This document shows positions 9,612-18,322 of a stretch of 51,288 nt of DNA, one piece after another. The translations under genes and the position numbers were made by a program. The notes under the pieces are model-generated. The model made no database searches and had not been told where the DNA came from. It saw only the letters and a program-made list of their open reading frames with translations. Source of the DNA: Bacteroidaceae bacterium (GTDB lineage: Bacteria; Bacteroidota; Bacteroidia; Bacteroidales; Bacteroidaceae); contig JAFYMP010000075.1 of assembly GCA_017556585.1 (NCBI GenBank), forward strand, positions 1-51,288, in the 5' to 3' direction. Position 1 is the stretch's first letter, and each line of letters opens with the position of its first letter.

Positions 9612-10787
9612 CTATTCTATTGCAGCTTTGATTCTGTCGAGCGCCTCTTTTATGGTAGCTCTGGATGTGGCTATATTCATACGCATAAAGCCTTTTCCTT
9701 CAGGACCGAACATAGTTCCTGTGTTAAGTGCCAATCCCGCTTTTTCTATGAACAGATTTTCCAATTCCGGTTGAGACAGATTCAATTCTCTGCAATCCAA
9801 AAATATCAGGAACGATGCCATAGGGCGTATGAATTTTATAATTGGTAGGTTTTCTGTCAGATACTTATCTACAAAATCAATATTGTCAGATATGTATGAG
9901 CATACTTGTTCCAACCAATCACTACCTGATTCAGAGTATGCAGTAACCGGAACAATGTAGGCAAACAGATTACCCTGATTTAGTTCGCTGGCAGTAAGAT
10001 AGCTGTTGAATGTTGCGCGCAGATTGTCATTTGGGACAATACTGTATGACGATATAATTCCAGGTGTGTTGAATGCCTTGCTTGGCGACATAAAGGTGAT
10101 GCTGCATTCTGCAGCCTCTTTGCTGACAGTAGCAAACGGATAGTGTCTGTATGGTTTCAATGTAAGGTCTGCATGGATTTCATCCGATATAACTATTACA
10201 TTGTGTTTGTGACAGATAGATGCCATCTGTTGAAGTTCTTCTTTGGTCCATACACGGCCTCCGGGATTATGAGGATTACTTAAAATAAACACTTTGCAGT
10301 TCTTTACTTTTTCCTCAAAAAGATTGAAATCTATATAGTAAATTTCGTCCTTTATTATCAAAGGACAATATTCGGGTTGACGTCCGTTGTCTTCTGCTAC
10401 ATGGAAAAAAGGATGATATACAGGCGACATCACCATCACCTTATCGTTTGGATTTGTAAATGTTTTGATTACAAATGCAATACCTCTTACAATTCCCGGG
10501 ATAAATCCTAACCAATCGTTCTCAATTTTCCAGTTGTATCTGTCATTGACCCAATTGATTATGGCTTTGCTCCACTCTTCTCCGGGTATTGAATATCCCA
10601 ATACGGCATGATGCAATCTATCTTGCAATGCATCTATAATAAACTGTGGGGTGCAGAAATCCATATCGGCTATCCACATAGAAAGCAGGTCTTTATGACC
10701 ATATCTGCTTTCCAATCCGTCCCATTTCAGGGAATTGGTTCCAAATCGGCAAGGGATGTTGGTAAAATCGTAAACTCTTTTTTCCAT
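9612..10787 (-). CDS. PatB/MalY-type PLP aminotransferase (cystathionine beta-lyase-like)
   Basis: A fold-type I PLP enzyme. Members act as cystathionine or cysteine-S-conjugate beta-lyases, giving pyruvate, ammonia and a thiol. The N-terminus (KWDGLESRYGHKDLLSMWIADMDF) is characteristic of the MalY/PatB group. The PLP site shows NPHNPGGRVW, the SDEIHADL Asp, and SPSKAF with the Schiff-base Lys. The C-terminal FMRMNIATSR holds the carboxylate-binding Arg. 391 residues is the usual length. It has its own promoter and converges on trmD with only 6 bases between stops. The substrate cannot be told from sequence. Confidence 0.9.
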   Translation of the reverse strand: MEKRVYDFTNIPCRFGTNSLKWDGLESRYGHKDLLSMWIADMDFCTPQFIIDALQDRLHHAVLGYSIPGEEWSKAIINWVNDRYNWKIENDWLGFIPGIVRGIAFVIKTFTNPNDKVMVMSPVYHPFFHVAEDNGRQPEYCPLIIKDEIYYIDFNLFEEKVKNCKVFILSNPHNPGGRVWTKEELQQMASICHKHNVIVISDEIHADLTLKPYRHYPFATVSKEAAECSITFMSPSKAFNTPGIISSYSIVPNDNLRATFNSYLTASELNQGNLFAYIVPVTAYSESGSDWLEQVCSYISDNIDFVDKYLTENLPIIKFIRPMASFLIFLDCRELNLSQPELENLFIEKAGLALNTGTMFGPEGKGFMRMNIATSRATIKEALDRIKAAIE

Positions 10788-10795
10788 AATTGTTG

Positions 10796-10826
10796 CAAAA
10801 GTACACCAACTTCAAATTAGAAGCAA
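10796..10826 (-). promoter_or_regulatory. Promoter of the PatB-like gene
   Basis: On the minus strand, TTG (10824-10826), 20 bases, then TACTTTTG (10796-10803), an exact TAnnTTTG -7 box 8 bases before the ATG. The 5' leader would be only a few bases long. Confidence 0.6.
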
Positions 10827-10887
10827 GTAAACGATACTCAAAAATGGTTTAAATATACAGGTTTTATAAATAACTATTACCTTGAAT

Positions 10888-11877
10888 TTAAAGCTGTCTC
10901 AAATCGTTTGGGTACTTTATTCCCCATTCTGCACGTAGTTCGTCCATCTGCAGCATTATTGCAATGGTTTCATTATGAGGCATATATGGCGATTCTATTA
11001 AACCATCGCGTAGTGCATCGCGACATGCCATTACCTGATATTCGTATCCTGTTACCTGATTTTCAGGGCATAGATATTCTGCTACCGGTTTGTAATCGTC
11101 CCAAACGGTTATCTTTTCAGGGCAGTTTATATTATCTACTGTCAGATAGTTCTCTGTTCCGCAAATCAATCCTTTTCTATCGCAACGGCACATTACGCTG
11201 GATTGCAGATTTGCCATTTTACCGTCTCTATAGTGGAATGCAATGTTTTCCTGCATATCCATTCCGGTCTCTCCTATTACAAATTCTGATGTTACCTTTT
11301 CTATGTCGCTACCAAAGTACATTCTGGCAAAGTTTATGCAATATACGCCTATATCCAATAGTGCACCACCACATAATTCGGGACGTAATATTCTCTCTTT
11401 ATGTGCCATAGGATAACATAGGCTTGCGCTAAGTTGTGTAGGTTCTCCTATTACACCTTGTTTCAAAAGTTCATTAACTTTAAGTGATAAAGGCATATAT
11501 CTGGTCCAGATGGCTTCTGTAATAAGTACTTTGCGTGCATGAGCAAGTTCTATAAGTTTTTTTGCTTCTGCAGCATTTGCGGTGAACGCTTTTTCACATA
11601 AAACGGCTTTTCCTGCCTCTATTGCCATTACTGAATTATCGTAGTGGTGTGAATGTGGAGTGGCTATATATACCAAATCTACAGCTGGATCTTCTACCAA
11701 TGCCTGATAAGAACCGTAAGCTTTTGGCATCTTCCATTCCGATGCAAATTTTTCGGCTTTTTCTTTGCTACGAGATGCTACTGCATACAATTCTATACCC
11801 TCTTTTTTATCTAAACCGGTTAATGTTACTGCCATTTTGTCGGCTATCCACCCTGTTCCTAATATACCTACTTTCAT
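10888..11877 (-). CDS. Gfo/Idh/MocA-family NAD(P)-dependent oxidoreductase
   Basis: A predicted cytosolic dehydrogenase of sugars, inositols or similar diols. It opens with the Rossmann motif VGILGTGWIA (GxGxxA-like), continues with DLVYIATPHSHH and the catalytic-site motif LCEKAF (EKP-like with Ala for Pro), and the helix GGALLDIGVYCINFARM containing the usual Asp/Cys-Asn positions. 329 residues from ATG 11877. A TTG 21 bases upstream lies inside the promoter's -7 box and is rejected. The substrate is unknown; dihydrodiol-dehydrogenase-like members are the closest by eye. Confidence 0.88.
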   Translation of the reverse strand: MKVGILGTGWIADKMAVTLTGLDKKEGIELYAVASRSKEKAEKFASEWKMPKAYGSYQALVEDPAVDLVYIATPHSHHYDNSVMAIEAGKAVLCEKAFTANAAEAKKLIELAHARKVLITEAIWTRYMPLSLKVNELLKQGVIGEPTQLSASLCYPMAHKERILRPELCGGALLDIGVYCINFARMYFGSDIEKVTSEFVIGETGMDMQENIAFHYRDGKMANLQSSVMCRCDRKGLICGTENYLTVDNINCPEKITVWDDYKPVAEYLCPENQVTGYEYQVMACRDALRDGLIESPYMPHNETIAIMLQMDELRAEWGIKYPNDLRQL

Positions 11878-11895
11878 GTTATCTCTTTTTTTATG

Positions 11896-11925
11896 CAAAT
11901 ATAATACCTAACCGATACTTAACAA
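11896..11925 (-). promoter_or_regulatory. Promoter of the Gfo/Idh/MocA gene
   Basis: Minus strand TTG (11923-11925), 19 bases, TATATTTG (11896-11903). This places the transcript start just upstream of ATG 11877 and decides that start codon. Confidence 0.6.
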
Positions 11926-11989
11926 TAGGTTTGTCTATAGTTTGTGTAAAAATATCAGTATAGTTGTTCTTTGTTTCATTGCTTTGCAT

Positions 11990-11997
11990 TACCTTTG
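11990..11997 (+). promoter_or_regulatory. -7 element upstream of the MarC gene
   Basis: TACCTTTG, exact TAnnTTTG, 33 bases before ATG 12031. It shows that an in-frame ATG at 11971 lies upstream of the likely transcript start. Confidence 0.55.
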
Positions 11998-12030
11998 GAG
12001 TACAATTTAACTACACTAAAAAAAGGATTT

Positions 12031-12615
12031 ATGTTTGGATTTGATTTTAAGGAAATTGCGGGTGCTTTTGTGGTATTGTTCGCTATTTTGGATATAGTAG
12101 GTTCTATACCTGTTATTATTGACTTGAAGAGAAAGACCGGACCAATAGAATCTAGTAAGATTTCTCTTATTTCCTGGTTCTTGTTGGTGTTGTTCTACTT
12201 TATGGGTGATGGTGTGCTTGCTCTATTTGGTGTGGATATTCAGTCTTTTGCTGTAGCCGGTTCTATGGTTATTCTGGCTATAGGTTTCGAGATGATTTTC
12301 GATATTCATATTTTTAAGTACGACGATAGTCCGCAGGGTGTTTCTTCTATAGTTCCTTTGGTGTTCCCACTGATAGTAGGTGCCGGTTCATTTACAACCC
12401 TGCTTTCACTTAAAGCCGAATATGCCACAATCAATATTATGATAGCATTGGCTCTTAATATCTTGTTCATTTTCATAGTGTTAAGATCTATTGATTGGTT
12501 GGAAAAGAAGATGGGTAAAGGTTTGATTTATATCTTTAGAAAATTCTTTGGTATTATTCTGTTAGCTATTGCAGTAAAACTGTTTACAGGTAATATAGGC
12601 CACCTGGTAGGATAA
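12031..12615 (+). CDS. MarC-family integral membrane protein
   Basis: A polytopic inner-membrane protein of the MarC/UPF0056 family with no agreed function. Six hydrophobic segments are visible. The second motif region FALLDIVGSIPV-like (here FAILDIVGSIPVIIDL) is typical of the family (usually ...D..GnaPif). VPLVFPLIVGAGSFTTLLSL matches the family's P-A/F-P-L-x-xGPGxITTxL repeat. About 194 residues. The start at ATG 12031 is supported by a -7 box upstream and an AAAAAAAGGA stretch immediately before it. It is followed by phoH in the same direction with 71 bases between. Confidence 0.85.
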   Translation: MFGFDFKEIAGAFVVLFAILDIVGSIPVIIDLKRKTGPIESSKISLISWFLLVLFYFMGDGVLALFGVDIQSFAVAGSMVILAIGFEMIFDIHIFKYDDSPQGVSSIVPLVFPLIVGAGSFTTLLSLKAEYATINIMIALALNILFIFIVLRSIDWLEKKMGKGLIYIFRKFFGIILLAIAVKLFTGNIGHLVG

Positions 12616-12674
12616 AACCTGTGGTTGTTGATAACTTGACACATTATTTATATAGAATAAACGGAGTTATTGAG

Positions 12675-12682
12675 TAACTTTG
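12675..12682 (+). promoter_or_regulatory. -7-like box touching the phoH start
   Basis: TAACTTTG lies 4 bases before the phoH ATG. If it is the active -7 box the mRNA would begin at or next to the start codon (leaderless). No -33 element is clear at the right spacing. Confidence 0.45.
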
Positions 12683-12686
12683 CAGT

Positions 12687-13679
12687 ATGATAGAAAAGCA
12701 CTTTGTTTTGGAAGATGTTGATCCGGTACTTTTTTATGGTGCCGGCAATTCCAATATGCAACTTATTAAAGCTCTGTTCCCAAAACTTCGTATTGTGGCA
12801 AGGGATAGTGTTATTCGTGTAATGGGCGATAACACTGAATTGAATCGTTTTGAAGATGTTCTGCTTAAACTTGAACACTACTGTAACGAATATAATTCAC
12901 TTAAAGAGGAAAATATCGTAGATATTGTGAATGGTCAGGAACCATCGGGTGAAAAGAGTTCGAATGTAATTCTTTTTGGTGTTACAGGACGTCCTATTAT
13001 ACCTCGTAGCGAAAATCAGAAGAAGATAGTAGATGATTATGCTACAAACGATATGATTTTTGCCATTGGTCCTGCCGGTTCGGGAAAGACATATACAGCT
13101 ATAGCATTGGCTGTTAAAGCATTGAAAAACAAAGAGGTAAAACGTATTGTGTTATGTCGTCCTGCAGTAGAAGCCGGTGAAAAATTAGGCTTTCTTCCGG
13201 GTGATATGCGTGAAAAGATAGATCCGTTTTTACAGCCTCTTTACGATGCTCTGCAAGATATGATTCCTACAGGTAAACTAAAGGAATACATGGATTTAAA
13301 TATTATCCAAATAGCGCCATTGGCATTTATGCGTGGTAGAACACTGAACGATGCAGTGGTAATTTTGGACGAAGCTCAGAACACTACTCCGCAACAAATC
13401 AAGATGTTCTTAACACGTATGGGCTGGAACACCAAGATGATAGTTACGGGAGATTTAACGCAGATTGACCTGCCTCCTACACAGACTTCGGGACTTGTGC
13501 AGGCTCTTGATGTGCTTAAAGATATAGATGGACTGAGTATTATCAGAATGACAAAGAGAGATATTGTTCGTCATAAACTTGTAACCAGGGTGGTTGAGGC
13601 TTACGAACAATTTGAACAGAAGAATAAAAAGACAAAAGAAAATAAGAAACAAGATGAGCAAGGCATTAACAAGAACTGA
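12687..13679 (+). CDS. phoH: PhoH-family P-loop ATPase
   Basis: A predicted cytoplasmic ATPase of the PhoH (PhoH-like/YbeZ) family, associated in other bacteria with RNA metabolism and the YbeY endonuclease. The N-terminal KH-like segment is at 1-75. The P-loop GPAGSGKT is at 128-135, followed by the family block [22 protein letters not shown], Walker [10 protein letters not shown], and [13 protein letters not shown] (sensor). The C-terminal tail is very rich in Lys/Gln/Asn. The MIEK start is conserved in Bacteroides PhoH proteins, which supports ATG 12687 despite the promoter-like box just upstream. The 3' end overlaps the start of purC by 26 bases. Confidence 0.93.
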   Translation: MIEKHFVLEDVDPVLFYGAGNSNMQLIKALFPKLRIVARDSVIRVMGDNTELNRFEDVLLKLEHYCNEYNSLKEENIVDIVNGQEPSGEKSSNVILFGVTGRPIIPRSENQKKIVDDYATNDMIFAIGPAGSGKTYTAIALAVKALKNKEVKRIVLCRPAVEAGEKLGFLPGDMREKIDPFLQPLYDALQDMIPTGKLKEYMDLNIIQIAPLAFMRGRTLNDAVVILDEAQNTTPQQIKMFLTRMGWNTKMIVTGDLTQIDLPPTQTSGLVQALDVLKDIDGLSIIRMTKRDIVRHKLVTRVVEAYEQFEQKNKKTKENKKQDEQGINKN

Positions 13680-14598
13680 TTATCAGTTTAAAGGACAAAA
13701 GAGTGTATATCACGGTAAAGTACGTGATGTTTATGATGTAGATGACAAGTTGGTTATGGTTGCTACAGACCGTATATCGGCTTTTGATGTTATTCTACCA
13801 AAGGGTATTCCTTTTAAAGGACAGGTATTGAACCAGATTGCAGCAAGTTTCCTGGATGCAACTGCAGATATTGTTCCTAACTGGAAGTTGGCTACTCCAG
13901 ATCCAATGGTAACGGTTGGCTTGAAGTGTGAGGGTTTCCGTGTTGAGATGATTATTCGTGGTTATCTTACAGGTTCAGCATGGCGCGATTATAGAGATGG
14001 TTGCCGTAATCTTTGCGGAAATGTATTGCCGGAAGGAATGCGTGAAAATGAACGTTTTCCGGAACCTCTTGTAACACCTACAACAAAGGCAGACGAAGGT
14101 CATGATGAAAATATATCAAAAGAAGAGATAATTGCTCAGGGTTTGGTAAGTAAAGAAGATTATGAACTGATGGAGCAATATACAAAGGCACTTTTCAAGA
14201 GAGGTTCTGAAATTGCTGCTTCAAAAGGTTTGATTCTTGTTGATACAAAGTATGAATTTGGCAAACGCGATGGTAAGATTTATCTGATTGACGAAATTCA
14301 TACCCCTGATTCATCACGTTATTTCTATGCTGACGGATATCAGGAGAAGTTTGAAAAGGGTGAACCGCAGAAACAACTTTCAAAAGAGTTTGTTCGTCAG
14401 TGGTTGATAGAACATGACTTTATGGGTAAAGAGGGACAGACTGTTCCTGAAATGACAGAAGAATATGTAGAGAGCGTATCTGAAAGATATATAGAACTTT
14501 ACGAACATATTACCGGTGAATCTTTCGTTAAGGCAGAATCGGAAAATATTGAGGAACGTATCCGCAAAAATGTAGAAAACTGGCTTGATAACCAATAA
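13654..14598 (+). CDS. purC: SAICAR synthetase PurC
   Basis: Phosphoribosylaminoimidazole-succinocarboxamide synthase, purine biosynthesis step 7 (CAIR plus aspartate). Motifs visible include [22 protein letters not shown] (ATP lid), [15 protein letters not shown], the [16 protein letters not shown] block, and [15 protein letters not shown]. The start at ATG 13654 lies inside the end of phoH and is favoured because upstream residues are Lys/Arg-rich and not family-like. 314 residues, as in other Bacteroidetes. It runs on into aroE and purM, so a phoH-purC-aroE-purM transcript is likely. Confidence 0.97.
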   Translation: MSKALTRTDYQFKGQKSVYHGKVRDVYDVDDKLVMVATDRISAFDVILPKGIPFKGQVLNQIAASFLDATADIVPNWKLATPDPMVTVGLKCEGFRVEMIIRGYLTGSAWRDYRDGCRNLCGNVLPEGMRENERFPEPLVTPTTKADEGHDENISKEEIIAQGLVSKEDYELMEQYTKALFKRGSEIAASKGLILVDTKYEFGKRDGKIYLIDEIHTPDSSRYFYADGYQEKFEKGEPQKQLSKEFVRQWLIEHDFMGKEGQTVPEMTEEYVESVSERYIELYEHITGESFVKAESENIEERIRKNVENWLDNQ

Positions 14599-14610
14599 AA
14601 TATAGTTGCT

Positions 14611-15621
14611 GTGAATATATTATGGGTATTGATTATAGTAGGATTGGTATTTATTAAATATGTCAAAGATAATGTTGGCATAAATAGTAACGTACCCCCT
14701 TTTGACCCAATTAATCAAGCAGAGGAAGAGGAGACAGAGGAGGAAGAGTTTGAGGAAGATTCTGAATCTGTACAGGAACAGGAAGAGCCTGTTGCAGTTG
14801 AATCTATCCCTACTCCAACTTCAACTCCAACACCACAACAGCCTGTTACAGAGAGATTTGATAAAACTCCGCAGAAACAAGTTGAACGTCTGTTTGGCAT
14901 TATAGGAAAGCCATTGGAGCATTCAATATCCATAACTTATTTCAAGAAGAAATTCCGTGCTGAACATATTAGTGCAGATTATAGAAATTTTGAAATAGAT
15001 AGTGCAGAAGAACTGAAAACTATACTTCAAGAGAATCCTAATCTGTGCGGTTTAAACGTAACTATACCTTATAAACAGGATGTTATTCCAATGATGGACA
15101 GACTTGATGAAAGTGCTGCACAAGTTGGTGCTGTGAATGTTATTAAGGTGGTGCGTAATGAAGGCAAAGTGGAATTGGTTGGTTACAATACAGATGCTAT
15201 TGGTTTTGAAGAATCTATTGCTCCACTGTTGGAAGATAGAAAAAAAGCTTTGATTCTTGGTACCGGCGGTGTATCGAAGGCTGTAAAATATGCACTCGAT
15301 AAATTAGGTGTAGAGAGTAAGTTTGTATCTAGAAACTCCAGTTTTGATATACTTGGTTATTATGAATTATCGCCTTCTGTAATGGATGAATATAGTATCT
15401 TAATTAACTGTACACCTGTTGGAATGTGGCCCGATTCAGATAAATGTCCGGATATACCTTATGCATATATTTCAGATAAACATCTGTTGTATGATGTTAT
15501 TTATCGTCCGGAAGAGACACTGTTTATGAAAAAAGGAGCGCAGAATGGAGCGATAGTTAAAAACGGATATGAAATGTGGCAGAGGCAAGCCGATGCTACC
15601 TGGCGTATATGGAACGAATAA
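14611..15621 (+). CDS. aroE: Shikimate dehydrogenase AroE with N-terminal membrane anchor
   Basis: Reduces 3-dehydroshikimate to shikimate with NADPH. The AroE part starts near residue 91 and looks active: SISITYF substrate serines, NVTIPYK with catalytic Lys155, NTD with Asp195, the dinucleotide loop GTGGVSKA at 217-224, and NCTPVGMWPD. Unusually it is preceded by about 90 residues: a hydrophobic segment at 3-18, an acidic stretch at 36-60 with about 15 Glu/Asp, and a Pro/Thr linker at 61-78. Normal AroE is about 245-275 residues; this is 336. The frame is continuous, the start is GTG 14611 (12 bases after purC), and no start codon lies close to the AroE core, so the extension appears to be part of the protein. 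Membrane attachment is my inference. Confidence 0.9.
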   Translation: MNILWVLIIVGLVFIKYVKDNVGINSNVPPFDPINQAEEEETEEEEFEEDSESVQEQEEPVAVESIPTPTSTPTPQQPVTERFDKTPQKQVERLFGIIGKPLEHSISITYFKKKFRAEHISADYRNFEIDSAEELKTILQENPNLCGLNVTIPYKQDVIPMMDRLDESAAQVGAVNVIKVVRNEGKVELVGYNTDAIGFEESIAPLLEDRKKALILGTGGVSKAVKYALDKLGVESKFVSRNSSFDILGYYELSPSVMDEYSILINCTPVGMWPDSDKCPDIPYAYISDKHLLYDVIYRPEETLFMKKGAQNGAIVKNGYEMWQRQADATWRIWNE

Positions 15622-15624
15622 TTT

Positions 15625-16794
15625 ATGGATATGAATAACAGATATATGATGCGTGGCGTATCTGCCACAAAAGAGGATGTACACAATGCTATAAAGAACA
15701 TAGACAAAGGTCTTTATCCTAAAGCATTTTGTAAGATTATTCCCGATATTTTAGGTGGTGATCCTGAATATTGTAACATAATGCATGCTGATGGTGCAGG
15801 TACAAAATCGTCTTTGGCATACGCTTATTGGCGTGAAACCGGTGATCTTTCTGTATGGAAAGGTATTGCACAGGATGCTTTGATAATGAATATTGACGAT
15901 CTGCTTTGCGTAGGTGCAGTAGATAATATTCTGGTAAGTTCTACCATTGGCAGAAACAAGAACCTGGTACCAGGTAGCGTTATCAGTGCTATAATAAACG
16001 GTACAGATGAACTGCTGGCAGAACTGCGTTCTATGGGGGTTGGTGTTTATGCAACAGGTGGTGAAACAGCCGATGTTGGTGATTTGGTACGTACAATCAT
16101 TGTAGATAGTACTGTTACTTGCAGAATGAAACGCAGTGACGTTATTGACAATGCCAATATTCGTCCGGGCGATGTTATAGTAGGTCTTTCTTCTTCAGGT
16201 AAAGCTACATACGAAGATAAATACAATGGTGGCATGGGTAGTAATGGTCTGACCAGTGCACGTCACGATGTATTTAACAAGAGTATTGCAGAAAAATATC
16301 CGGAGACTTACGATCATTCTGTACCGGAAGATTTGGTCTATTCAGGTGGTTTGAGTCTGACAGATGCTGTAGAGGGTTCTCCGCTTAATGCAGGTGAACT
16401 TGTGTTGTCTCCAACCAGAACTTATGCACCTGTAATAAAGAAGATTCTGGATTCATTGCGTGGCAAGATACATGGTATGATTCACTGTTCTGGTGGTGCT
16501 CAAACAAAAGTGTTGCATTTTGTTGAAAATGTGCGTGTTGTAAAGGATAATCTATTCCCTATTCCACCGCTTTTCAAGACTATTCAGGAGCAGAGCCATA
16601 CAGATTGGTCAGAGATGTACAAGGTGTTTAACTGTGGTCACCGATTTGAGATTTATCTTCCTTCTGAATATGCAGAAGAAGTTATTGCTATAAGTAAGAG
16701 CTTTGGCATTGATGCTCAAGTGGTAGGTCGTGTAGAAGAATCGGAAAAGACAGAACTTATAATAAAGAGTGAATTTGGAGAATTCCACTATTGA
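15625..16794 (+). CDS. purM: AIR synthetase PurM (Bacteroidetes type)
   Basis: Phosphoribosylformylglycinamidine cyclo-ligase, purine biosynthesis step 5, cytosolic. The sequence follows the divergent Bacteroidetes PurM pattern: RGVSATKEDVHNAIKNID, HADGAGTKSSLAY, ALIMNIDDLLCVGA, ATGGETADVGD and the glycine-rich YNGGMGSNGLTSARHD. 389 residues. It begins 3 bases after the aroE stop; ATG 15625 is used, with ATG 15631 as an alternative. Together with purC it gives two purine steps on one transcript, interrupted by aroE. Confidence 0.95.
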   Translation: MDMNNRYMMRGVSATKEDVHNAIKNIDKGLYPKAFCKIIPDILGGDPEYCNIMHADGAGTKSSLAYAYWRETGDLSVWKGIAQDALIMNIDDLLCVGAVDNILVSSTIGRNKNLVPGSVISAIINGTDELLAELRSMGVGVYATGGETADVGDLVRTIIVDSTVTCRMKRSDVIDNANIRPGDVIVGLSSSGKATYEDKYNGGMGSNGLTSARHDVFNKSIAEKYPETYDHSVPEDLVYSGGLSLTDAVEGSPLNAGELVLSPTRTYAPVIKKILDSLRGKIHGMIHCSGGAQTKVLHFVENVRVVKDNLFPIPPLFKTIQEQSHTDWSEMYKVFNCGHRFEIYLPSEYAEEVIAISKSFGIDAQVVGRVEESEKTELIIKSEFGEFHY

Positions 16795-16810
16795 TTCTTT
16801 ATAGAGATTA

Positions 16811-16859
16811 TACAAAAAGAAAAACTATCAGTTTAATTTACTGATAGTTTTTCTTTTTA
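16811..16859. terminator. Bidirectional terminator between purM and the MFS gene
   Basis: A 15-bp perfect stem (16818-16832 with 16840-16854) with a 7-base loop. T-run on both strands (TTTTTCTTTTT plus; TTTTTCTTTTTG minus). The last codons and stop of the minus-strand MFS gene form part of the loop and right arm. Confidence 0.85.
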
Positions 16860-18322
16860 TTCTCTCTTACAGACCAGAACTCTCCTATTTCTTCTAGAGT
16901 CATTCTTTTTGTTTCCGGTAATAATTTAATAGTGATTATTATAGCCAACATTGTAGTTGCTGTCATAATTATAAATATAATCCATTTATTATCAGAATAT
17001 AAATGAGGTAACACTATAACCATTATTAAATTAAATGTCCAGGATAATGTTTGTACCAGGCTACATCCACGCCTGCGAATCTCGTTTGGCAAAATTTCAT
17101 ATATATATACCATGCAGGTAGATGCTCCCGATATTGAAAAGCCTATAAAGTATAGAATCATGGTGATGATATTGAGAATCAGAATGTTGACATCTAATAG
17201 TCTAAATACCAACAGTAGTGCAAAACTTAATAATATCAATAATGTACCTATTATAAGAAGTGGTTTTCTACCAAATTTATCTATATATATGAATGTTATT
17301 ACTACCGATAGTGTAGCAAACATAATTAGTAAAGTAGAAATTTGAATAGAATTTACGGTGTCAGTTAATGTTAAGTCGGATATTATTCTGGGTAGAAAGT
17401 ATATGATGGTGTTAAAACCAATAAACTGCTGACAAAATGCCATTCCTACACATAGAATGAGCACTTTTTTGCCGTAGGAAAATAGACTTGCTCTACTGGA
17501 GTTGAATGATTGTTGTAGTTCACCCATAATTTTCTGAGATCGGGTGGTTCCATATAGTAGTAAAAAGGTGTTTTTTGCCTCTTTAATTTTTCCGTCCAAT
17601 ATTAATTCTCGTGGTGAATGAGGTAGCACAAAGACTACTGCAAACATAAGAATAGCAGGAAAAGCAATAGCTATGAACATGTGTCGCCAACCTGTGTCTA
17701 TTAATGTAGTGTAGTCTTGTAGCAAATATATTTCTGTATGATATTTAAAGAGGAGTGAGTTTACAATAAATGCAAACATTATTCCTAATACTTTAAAAAG
17801 ATAGAATGCAGATACCAGCTTACCACGTTTTTCAGCAGGAACAAGTTCTGTCATATACAATGGACTTAATACTGAAGAAACTCCTACTGCGAATCCACCA
17901 ATTGCTCTAAATATCATTAGTGAAATAAACATTCCCCAGTTTGATTCTTCCGGTGTTACTCTATGAAGATGGCCGGTAAGAATTTCAGGATGATAGCTAC
18001 CTATTGCAGATACAATAAATAGAAAAGCCACTAAAATAAGTGCAAATTTCTTTCCACCTAACCAACGTCTGATAAAGGTACTTAATAAAGCGCCTAAACA
18101 ACAACCTAAAATAGGAGAAGCAACTACAATGGAGTGTACTGTCTCCATGTAGTTCTCTCCTATCTCACCTAATTTGAAAAAACTGGCAACTGTTTGTTCT
18201 GTATATGCTATTGTACCTAAGAAATAACCGTTCATCATTCCGGTTATACAAAGTATTATTGTCAGGATATACATATATGCATATCCTTCAAATACAAATA
18301 ATTTGGCCAGTTTATTCTTCAT
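16838..18322 (-). CDS. MFS sugar porter-like transporter
   Basis: A 12-helix inner-membrane transporter of the major facilitator superfamily, sugar porter branch. Signatures are GGFAVGVSSVLSPLYMTELVPAEKRG (compare the sugar porter P-x-Y-x-xE-x-xP-x-xxRG), PHSPRELILDG (compare PESPRWL), IDKFGRKPLL between helices, and C-terminal LLPETKRMTLEEI. 494 residues. The AUG overlaps the pepD stop (TAATG), so it is translated with pepD. A peptidase paired with a sugar-porter-like carrier is not an obvious pathway, so I do not assign a substrate. Its 3' end is built into the terminator hairpin. Confidence 0.88.
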   Translation of the reverse strand: MKNKLAKLFVFEGYAYMYILTIILCITGMMNGYFLGTIAYTEQTVASFFKLGEIGENYMETVHSIVVASPILGCCLGALLSTFIRRWLGGKKFALILVAFLFIVSAIGSYHPEILTGHLHRVTPEESNWGMFISLMIFRAIGGFAVGVSSVLSPLYMTELVPAEKRGKLVSAFYLFKVLGIMFAFIVNSLLFKYHTEIYLLQDYTTLIDTGWRHMFIAIAFPAILMFAVVFVLPHSPRELILDGKIKEAKNTFLLLYGTTRSQKIMGELQQSFNSSRASLFSYGKKVLILCVGMAFCQQFIGFNTIIYFLPRIISDLTLTDTVNSIQISTLLIMFATLSVVITFIYIDKFGRKPLLIIGTLLILLSFALLLVFRLLDVNILILNIITMILYFIGFSISGASTCMVYIYEILPNEIRRRGCSLVQTLSWTFNLIMVIVLPHLYSDNKWIIFIIMTATTMLAIIITIKLLPETKRMTLEEIGEFWSVRENKKKNYQ

